Of a stretch of DNA of 64,000 bases, positions 56,349-64,000 are shown in pieces. Source of the DNA: Aurifilum marmelostoma (lineage: Eukaryota; Ascomycota; Sordariomycetes; Diaporthales; Cryphonectriaceae); assembly GCA_027559495.1 (NCBI GenBank), contig JAMXSV010000004.1, forward strand, positions 372,001-436,000. Direction: 5' to 3'. The notes under the pieces are model-generated. The model ran no database searches. It was not told where the DNA came from and saw nothing but the letters and a program-made list of their open reading frames with translations. Both the position numbers and the translations under genes were made by a program. Every line of letters starts with the position of its first letter. Position 1 is the first letter of the stretch.

Positions 56349-57245
56349 ATGTCATCCTCTCCTTCGAGGTTGACTACTCTACTATTGGCGCCCCTCCTTG
56401 TCTGCGTATCGACAGTCGTGGCTCTCGGCGGCTTCTCCTTCACCTGCGCGAGTGAGTTCCCCCCGCCCGTTCTGAACTCCACACCACTTTCACCTCCTGC
56501 TTCTGTAAGAGGCCTGGAAAATGCAGACAGAACAGGAACTATTAATAAGAGTATACTGACCTCACTCTACTTTTGCCCACCTCAAGATTACTATCTCGGA
56601 AATGGCGTCTCGGACGGAACCGGCGAGCTCTTCATTGAGGCATGGTGTCATGGCGGCCAGGCGCCCGACGGGACGGAGTTTCCGGGGACGTGTACCCGGC
56701 TGAGCCTGGCAGAGTGCTTTAAGAATGTGTGTTCCCACTTCCTAATTACCTCTTGATTTCCACAACAACACCCCTCTCCCATTTTACTCCCGGACGGCAT
56801 CCTCTTCGCCAATTTTCTCCTGTTGTTCGGAAAGCCGGAGAGTGAAAGTCGGGATCGTAGGGGAATGATGCATCGGGCTAACGGTACATCTTGTTGGATG
56901 GTGGCGTCCAGAGTGACGGCGAACTCGAGGCTCTACCAGATCGAGACAGGGATTTCTACTACAGCGACATCGCCAATGGCTGTGACATTGAGAGCTGCGC
57001 GATGAGGGGCGACGCGTGGGATGGGCCAATTATGACCTGCTATTGTCAGGTTTCGAGTGGGCGGTGGAACCTTGCAAGTATCGATCTGGGTATGTTTGTC
57101 ATGTCTTTTCCTTGGTTAAAAAATAAGAGAGGTTTTCTTCTTTTTCGTGCCCTCCTTCCGTCTCAACTGAGAATCGAAAGAGCACTTTCTTTCGTGTGTC
57201 TTAGCTAAAGGGGATGTGCCGATCAGATCAGCATGTCGGCAATGA
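56349..57245 (+). CDS. Secreted cyanovirin-N homology (CVNH) lectin
   Basis: The CDS joins 56349-56451, 56587-56726, 56912-57089 and 57205-57245 (153 aa), phases consistent. The third exon was set by the GCTAAC branch site and GTCCAG acceptor, which removes an upstream in-frame TAA. The ATG at 56349 gives a signal peptide (LLLAPLLVCVSTVVALGGF); an ATG at 56325 would add eight residues. The mature chain reads FTCANYYLGNGVSDGTGEL, then TRLSLAECFKNSDGELEAL, then NGCDIESCAMRG and ITCYC-like MTCYCQVSSG with SIDL. That is the repeat and Cys pattern of CVNH proteins. CVNH domains bind high-mannose glycans; secreted fungal members are thought to act at cell or host surfaces. The GTGTGT donor of intron 2 is somewhat weak. 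Confidence 0.78.
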
Positions 57246-58029
57246 AGCTGGGTATCTGATGTGTGGCGGAGCCCTGGGGACAGAGTCTTGCCTGGATCCG
57301 TGGGCACGAGCTTCCGAGGGCGAGCTGCGATGAGGCGGCCCACTGCAGCAGCGAGTTTCAGGCCCAACATGAACGTCTATCAAGCGGCTGGTCGACATGC
57401 AACGGGGAACAGAACTGTCCTAGCGCGGGGGGGTGATGCTAAATTTCGATTGCCGGTTCTGGTACCCCATGTCAATGAAATTGGTAACTCAATTCTTCGC
57501 TCATGCTACATGATCCTCCCGAGACACTGAGGACCGCAGGCTTCGAGAAGTGCTAATTCCCGTGGCACGCGGGGGCCGTCTTCTGTCTTGGAGTGTCCGG
57601 AGATCCGGACGGCTGGGGTCCCGGGATTGAATGGTAGTAGGCCTTCGTGAACTACAGCATAGGCAATGATGGGAACCTCCTCTGACCACGGGCAGGTACA
57701 AAATGTCGGGCTTCCTAAACAAGGAATCTTCTGAAAGGCGTCTGCATCAGGGGAGCAGCTGTGTAATGGGCCCAAAGACTCTCAGCAAGGGATTGGAGGA
57801 GAGGCCACACTAAACCCGGTCCTCTTGGTGGTTCACGCGGGTCAGACAGTCTGGAATAATTCATGTACCTGTCATGATATGAAGAGCAATGGTAGCGAGG
57901 TTCATGACAATACAATTAGTTGTGTTATCTTGTCCTCCCTACCTGTTGATCAGGCTGGTCCCCATCCCGGAAGCACTTTATCTCTCCCGATCTCTGGTGC
58001 CTGCTGTGCCTTGACTGCACCCCCGCGGG
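57246..58029. other. Gene-free interval between convergent genes
   Basis: I see no supported gene. The interval separates the 3' ends of the CVNH gene and the small charged-protein gene. Confidence 0.45.
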
Positions 58030-58529
58030 CTAGTGGTTCTTCTTCTTAGCGGCCTGACTCTCGTCCTTGCGCCTCAGGAGTTCGGCCTCCTCATCCTCGA
58101 TCGCCTTGTCGATCTTGGCGCCCCTCGACGGCTCGTTGCCGTGCATCTTGGCCGGGGCCGTGGGGTCGAGCTCCCCGGCAATCTGCTCGGCCGTCTTCTT
58201 CTTGCCGCTGCCCTCGTTCGGGTCGTTCTGGTCGTTGGCGGCCGCAAGACGGTTGGCTATGCTGCGCTCATCCTCTGTTTCACGCGGACCCCACATTGTA
58301 AGCTTGCGCATGATAGTACTAAGCAGCAGAAGACACCACGTCTCTGCGACGACGACGACGACGAAGACGAAGACGACGACGACCTACTCGAGTCATTGTC
58401 CTTGTGGGAGTGTTCCTTGCCCTCCTCGTACCGTTCAGCCTGGTTCTCTTGCTTCTGGGATTCGGGGGCGTTGCGCTGGTCGCCTGCCTCATAGACGGCG
58501 GCGTTTCCGACACTGGACGATCCAGACAT
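58030..58529 (-). CDS. Small charged conserved-looking protein, 144 aa
   Basis: The CDS is the complement of 58030-58318 joined to 58384-58529. The 65-nt intron starts GTCGTC, an unusual donor chosen because it is the one that keeps phase; it consists largely of a trinucleotide repeat and ends GCTTAG. The product is hydrophilic throughout: SSVGNAAVYEAGDQRNAP, EEGKEHSHKDNDSS, then after the junction KLTMWGPRETEDERSIANRL, KKKTAEQIAGELDPT and HGNEPSRGAKIDKAIEDEEA. It resembles short, disordered proteins widespread in filamentous ascomycetes whose function is not known to me. The block PTAPAKMHGNEPSRGAKID looks like a conserved core. No signal peptide or membrane segment is present. A start at an internal ATG (58311) with no intron would give a 93-aa version. 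Confidence 0.62.
58345..58383. repeat. CGA/GAC trinucleotide repeat inside an intron
   Basis: About 12 near-perfect GAC units, with two GAA interruptions, fill most of the predicted intron of the small charged-protein gene, right up to its 5' splice site. Confidence 0.85.
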
Positions 58530-60115
58530 GTTGAGCGATGATGAAATTGAGGAAGAAATTGACGACAGGAGAGAAGGAATTGGATGGGTGACCAAGAGTA
58601 GGTGGTCGCGCAAAGGCGAGGAGGTACAGCAGTCTCCCCTTCTTAAACCACGCCCCGTGCTCCTCGCACGGCAGCTATAGAAGGGATCTTACAAGGGATG
58701 GTCAAACTCATGATGTCATTTTGGTGTACGAGACCACAAGACCACGACGCCTTCTTTGGGAAAGAGCGTCCTCTAGCTTCCGCAGGGACATGATGCATCG
58801 CTACAGTAGGATTATAGGTAGCACATCCAGCCGGGGCCTTGGCGCTACAGTCGCAGGCTGGCTGAAAGGCGCTATCTGTGTGCTCGCGCTGTGAGACAGA
58901 TTGCTGCCATTTGGTCTTGAAGCACGGAAAGCGACAGAACTTTCTCTGGCTGGCTGAATTGTGCAGATTTCCACGTATCTAGTGATGAACTGATGCTGCA
59001 GTCCTGGGGCCGCTAGACCACGTATGCTGTCCCGCCACAAGTGTGCTTTAGTCCAAATTGAAGACAATTGGCCTACTAATCTGCCGCCCATCGTACGGCT
59101 AGTCCTGTGTCAGCGATGCACACAGTCATGGCTATCCCAACTATCACTGCAAGAGGATGGCCTGAGCAACAGCCAAATAATTACCGCATCAGGTGTTCTG
59201 TTGTGCAAGGTTACAACACTTTGCGCAGGGGCTCGCTCATATTCGATGCCGGCAATGTCGTACCCATATGCAAGAACTGCTCGTAGGTCTGGGAGGCTCT
59301 AGAGGGGAATGGGACCCCTCCCTCCCAGCCATTGTGTGACATCGCTCTCGATCTGGAGAATTTTCTGAACCCCAGAAAGCCGCGGATATTCCAGATGTGC
59401 TGAGATGCACAAGGGGATGTGAAAGCAGTGCAGGCAGGTCAGTTTCTGCGACCGAAAGGAGGCAAGGATCTGGCTGGTTGAGGTGGAGCAGATCTTGGAC
59501 GATACAGTACTTACCGTACAGTATGCGATTCCCCGGCATCATTATGCAATTAACCCTACGTCTTACCTCGCTTAGAGGCACCCTCTCAAAATTTCTCGTC
59601 CGTTCCCAAAATTAAAGGATGACCTACACTCCCTCGACTTTCTCTAATACAATCTGCTGCAGGCGACAGAGCTGCATTTTGTTTCGTCAGAGGTCTTACT
59701 TCTTCGTGTTTTTCAAGTTTTCTTGATATTATATTATACTTCCTTGGCATATTCTTACAGGTCATCTTTCCTTTGAGAAACGAATGGTATACAATGAAAG
59801 ACAGAGTCGACATTTGAATGACCCTTATGCACAAGGCCGCCTGACCAGTAAAGCAGTCGGCATTTCAGGGCCAACGACACAGCTGAGCTGCCTTGAGCAG
59901 ATGAGGACACCGGAGACGCAGCAGAAGCAGTGGCGACGACTGGGTATCTGCCTTCCTTCTGGAAGTCGCCCCGCCCACCTTTAGGGCTGAAGGCAGCAGG
60001 GAAGTGACAGGTCTAGGTGTGACTTCCCGAGAACGGAGAGAAAGAAAGAAAGAAAGAAAGAATAGGACACCTGCTCTTGAGATTTCTAGCCTACAAAAGG
60101 TCACAACAAGTGAAT
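58530..60115. other. Gene-free interval upstream of the Tad2-like gene
   Basis: No supported gene is seen in 1.6 kb. An AAAG repeat occupies 60039-60060, close to the Tad2 start. The interval contains both divergent promoters. Confidence 0.45.
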
Positions 60116-60326
60116 ATGGGGGCAGGTGAGGGGTCTGCAGCATCTGAAGGTGCAGGCCGAAAGGGCTGGGGTTTTCTGGACGGCCTCGTCGCCTTTGTCG
60201 TCGCCGTCTTCCATCCCATCTTTCATGTTTTGGCTTCCGTTATCTCTCCCATCAAATCCAATGCCAGGTCTGATTCGAGGCCCACATCTCAACTTGGGAA
60301 CCAACCCAAACACCACCACCACCACC

Positions 60327-60358
<32 letters not shown>

Positions 60359-62638
60359 CAAACACCCAGCGTCGGCCAACGTCAGTCCACCCTCGACCCA
60401 TCAACACCAACAACATCTACACCGCCACCCACGTCCACATCCACGTCTGCACCGGGTCCTCACGACCGCGACCTCAGCACCATTCACAGCCCAGACCTCG
60501 AAGACGATAAAGACGACGACAACGACAGGGATACCGCGAGGATGCAACCTCGCCCGCTAAACCAGCAGCCCTTGGCAGCTACTGGACCCAATGTCTCCAC
60601 AACAAGAGGCACCGGACAGCCCGACATCAAGGACCGTACTGTGCCATGCATGGCGCCGTCCGACGGCCACGCAGACGCCAAGCAGGAGAACTTGCCTACC
60701 CGTGGGGCCGTCGCCGCCGCCGCCAGGCCGATTCACAGTCAACGCAGCGATCACGTATATGCGACAACTGGCCCCGGCTTCCGTGTTCTCGGCGAAGAGC
60801 AGGCCAAGGAGGATCGTCAGGAACAGCTCACTCTCCCGCCACCAAGCGAGCCTACCACCCTCATCGAGCAGCTTGACCAGGCTGCCAGCGCTGAACCTGA
60901 GGATCCTGTCGAGGCTGCGGAGCGTGCCCTCAACCATTACTTCATGGACCAGGCGCTGGATATGGTATGTCCGATGCATTTCCCTTGTTGTCTTGCGGTG
61001 GCGCCTGTGTCGCCTTGCCTTGTATCACCACCCTCGCCCGCGAACCGCGAGGCATAGTGCCTCATCAAATCCCTGCCTCCAGCCAACCTCCTATGGCTTC
61101 GACTTTTTGTCCGCGGTGCTACCCGCATGTCTTGCCCCATCCGTGTCCCACTCGCTTATTGCAGCGTTTCAACCCTGTGCGGCATCTCTACTACATCCCC
61201 CGCTTGTCCTCGGCTTGGACCTTGTTTTCGTATAATTCTTTGACGTCTACAGCCCCCCACAACTCGATCTCGCCCTCCCTTCAGCTGAAATACTAGGCAG
61301 ATGCTTGCTCTCTTGTCCATGCATCCTGTCGGCCCTCATGATGGCCACTCTTCGATCAATGCAGTCATCGTGCTGACCGAGACTTACTCTAGGCCCGCCT
61401 ATCTCTGAAGACTAATGAAACACCCGTCGGCTGCGTCCTGGTTCATGACGGACGGGTCGTCGCCCGAGGCATGAATGCCACCAACATCACACGCAACGGT
61501 ACTCGTCACGCAGAGCTGATGGCCCTTACCGCTCTTCTCTCCTTCACTCCTGAGACGGACATCGAGAAGGAGCCAGCCGCGAAGCCTGAGAAGAAGTCAT
61601 TCAATGGTGTTCGGCCCCGCAGCCAGCAAGACGAGAAGCCTTCCCTGATGAGAACCTATAGCGAGCAGGAATGGGGTGACGTCGACCCCACGGATGGCCA
61701 CATCTACCCGTACGGTCAGAAACTTCATCCCGCCCCTCGTGTCGACCGCAATATGATCAAGGACTGCACTCTCTATGTCACGGTCGAGCCATGTGTCATG
61801 TGCGCCTCCATGCTCCGCCAGTACGGCATCAGAAAAGTTTATTTCGGTGCCGTCAACGACAAGTTTGGGGGAACAGGCGGTGTCTTTTGTATCCACATGA
61901 ACTCGGATCCCGCTCACGCCGCCACGGCCCCTGCGACTCCCATCCACCGGCCTGTGGCCAATTTGCTCACCCGACCCTCTCTACCACACAAATCGGCCTC
62001 ATGTGCCTCCTCCATCAATGGATCTCAGGATGATCCAGGTGCGAACGGCAGCGAGGTCAAATCAGTCAACGGCATTACCTTCATCGAACCGCCCATCCCG
62101 GTTTCCAACATGAGTATGGGACATGGTGGAAATGTGGAAGGTGGATTCGAGGCCGAGGGTGGTTGGGGCCGAGATGAGGCCGTCAACCTGCTTCGACAGT
62201 TTTACGTCCAGGAAAATGGCAGAGGTAGGCATCCCTCTTCTTTTCTCCTTCTCCGGAGTCTCCAGCCCTCTTCCCCACGCTGCAGAGATGAATTCGTGAT
62301 ACTGAGATTGAATGACAGCACCTGTACCGCGAAAGAAGGAGGGTCGCGCAGCTCGCCTCGCCGCCATGATGGAGAGCCAAGGTATGCCGACGGAGGGCAC
62401 GGCTCTTGAGGGCCTGGTTCAACAGGAGCGAGATGCCTATGAGCAAGATGTTCAGGCTGATGCTTCTGATGCTGCTGCTACTGCTGCCGAGTCTGCCTCT
62501 ACTGCCCTTAACGCAGGAGGCGGGTCGAGCTCGTACGCCGACGCCGACGAGGAGGAGGATGAAGATGTCTTCAATCTCAGGACTGCGGAGGGCAGCCACT
62601 CGGCGCAGCTCTTTGCGCGTGAGGGACCGGTGGCCTAA
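60116..62638 (+). CDS. tad2: tRNA-specific adenosine deaminase, Tad2-type, with long N-terminal extension
   Basis: The CDS joins 60116-60964, 61393-62224 and 62319-62638 (666 aa), in phase; the first intron is long (428 nt). The deaminase core begins at about residue 270 with FMDQALDMARLSLKTNE and PVGCVLVHDG. Zinc/catalytic residues are His and Glu of RHAEL (about residue 322) and the two Cys of VEPCVMCASML (about 417 and 420). IRKVYFGAVNDKFGGTGGV follows, the usual substrate-proximal block. Tad2 pairs with Tad3 to convert A34 to inosine in tRNA anticodons. Two features are odd. About 50 extra residues separate HAE from PCxxC. Residues 1-270 include a hydrophobic stretch (LVAFVVAVFHPIFHVLASVI), ten His and a Gln run; the true start may lie further in. 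The C-terminus is acidic and alanine-rich. Confidence 0.88.
60311..60362. repeat. Coding CAC/CAA repeat (poly-His then poly-Gln)
   Basis: About ten CAC codons followed by seven CAA codons lie in the N-terminal extension of the Tad2-like ORF. The pure CAC and CAA units look like slippage products. Confidence 0.9.
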
Positions 62639-64000
62639 GCCTCCGCTAAAGCATCCTTCAGGCGCGAAGAGAAACTCGGGTACAGCAGAGGCACTTACCA
62701 CCGAGACAGAAAGCTCGCCTCTCTCCCACATCTTATACTTGGCGACCAGCAGCTCAGGTAAGACCTATGACCCAGATGTTGATCTTACAAGACTGACAGA
62801 CATGTTCATCCTTAGAATGAGGAATGTCTACACTGAAGGAGGGAGCTGATGTCGCGGGCGCTCTCAGCAGCGCCTTGTAGCCACCTCACAGTATTATGAG
62901 TACGCTATCTAGACCAGCTTTCGGGCAGGCTAGCTGAAGGTCTTAGGTCGGGTCCGTCCAACCTGACACCGCTGAGACATTGTGCAGAGTACATTCTGTC
63001 AACGTTTTACTCTTGTCCTCGTTCCACTTTGAGTTTTGCGTTGTAGCATAACTATCACCTGAGTACGAGAATAGTAGTTGTCATAACGCACACGGGCCGG
63101 TCTACTTAAGGAATATTATATGCTAGCTGAAGCTTGCAATATGTACTCGATGCAGCTGCCAAGAGAATTTATCTGTTCCCCCTTCTGAATCAACATGACT
63201 TCTGTTGGTTGCCAGAATACCCGTGCTTACCTAAGCTGAGAGCAGTCCAACAACGCCGTTGACTGCTGAATTGTTTGGCAGCACCTCCAAACCATCCCGC
63301 CCGTTCCAAACAGGAGAACGGGCAGTCCTGCAGTAATGGCACCCACGTTCCTTGCAGACAAGATTCAGTAACTTTTTTTAATTCGTTTCCAGATTTCCGT
63401 TGACTCTGTTCTGCGTCGTCCCTGTGCCAGTCCGTTCAACCCTTAAGCATCACTATGCGCACCCGTCCTCGACCCGTATTCCACAGCTGCCTTGCCTTCC
63501 ACCTAGCATATAGAATGCAGATGATGGTGCTCACCGTGACGCGGCAATCATGTCACATTGTATCGCACAAGAGGGGAGCCGCCAATCTTCGTGCTCAAAC
63601 TTGGAAGCGGTAGTAGGTCAAGGCGAGCCAGCAAATCTACATACAAGTGCAAGAAACAAGAAAATTGTCCCTAGAGGACGCCCACATGCCTGATGACGGC
63701 CATGCACTCTATTATGTTGACATCCTCAGATGGGTGTACGCCAAGACTGTCATATTGCGTAGACAGCTTCTTGCATGGTAAGGCCTAAGCTGCTTTCGAC
63801 CATGGCGACCTACCCAACGACTACCATGTCTTGCAATACGCTCGGACTCTTATATATATATATATATATATTGTTTTCTTCTTCTCACGCCTCAAGCCTC
63901 CTAAAGGCCACAGCTTCGTGCGTAACGAGGCGATATTGGGCGTTTACTTCCTTGAGGTGTTGGCGTTGTGCCAAACGACGTCCTGAGCCCAGTGGTTTAC
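62639..64000. other. Gene-free right end of the window
   Basis: I see no supported gene in 1.36 kb after the Tad2-like stop. A TA dinucleotide repeat occupies 63850-63871. A gene starting or ending beyond the window edge cannot be excluded. Confidence 0.45.
63850..63871. repeat. TA dinucleotide microsatellite
   Basis: About eleven TA units occur in non-coding sequence near the right edge. Confidence 0.9.

Overview
The window reads as nuclear DNA of a filamentous ascomycete (Pezizomycotina, most likely Sordariomycetes). Genes carry several short introns (about 55-120 nt, GTRNGT donors, CTRAC-like branch sites). Protein families are typical of that group: a fungal CorA-like transporter, a class II hydrophobin, a CVNH lectin, an ABM-domain protein, a NirA-type Zn2Cys6 regulator and a DUF7924-type protein. 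Intergenic DNA is long and full of homopolymers and microsatellites. I see no operons, phage, CRISPR or bacterial features.

Layout. 0-9 kb: an 11-exon CorA-like transporter (+), a broken aldo/keto reductase (-), an F-box/beta-propeller protein (-) and an SDR oxidoreductase with a presequence-like N-terminus (+). 9-11 kb: a class II hydrophobin whose second exon overlaps a 274-codon proline-rich ORF that has no ATG of its own. 13-14.6 kb: a SWIRM-domain protein (-). 14.6-22.4 kb: a gene desert rich in G/C homopolymers. 22.4-26.4 kb: a divergent pair, a double-ABM protein (-) and a homogentisate-dioxygenase-like protein (+, one-base frameshift), then an unknown 189-aa protein. 28.5-29 kb: a small secreted His-rich protein (-).

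31.6-38.8 kb is a housekeeping block: Brr6/Brl1 nuclear-envelope protein (-), Iws1/Spn1 elongation factor (+, sharing a 590-bp divergent promoter with Brr6), a tiny secreted candidate (-) and an SRPK/Sky1 kinase (-, one-base frameshift in a 7-base homopolymer). 38.8-44.5 kb has no gene. 44.6-47.8 kb holds a five-exon Zn2Cys6 transcription factor (+).

48.9-54.6 kb looks accessory: an unknown 394-aa protein (-), about 2 kb of TA-rich decayed DNA, a DUF7924-type protein with a PD-(D/E)XK-like nuclease signature (-), and an intron-containing tRNA-Ile(AAU) (-). 56-62.6 kb: a secreted CVNH lectin (+), a small charged protein with a trinucleotide-repeat intron (-), and a Tad2-type tRNA adenosine deaminase (+). 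Tad2 makes inosine-34 in tRNAs such as the tRNA-Ile(AAU) found 5.5 kb away.

Exon coordinates were assembled by hand from splice signals, reading phase and family similarity. For the CorA, SDR, hydrophobin, ABM, Brr6, Iws1, Zn2Cys6, CVNH and Tad2 genes every exon junction keeps phase. No database search was possible, so family assignments come from recognised motifs.
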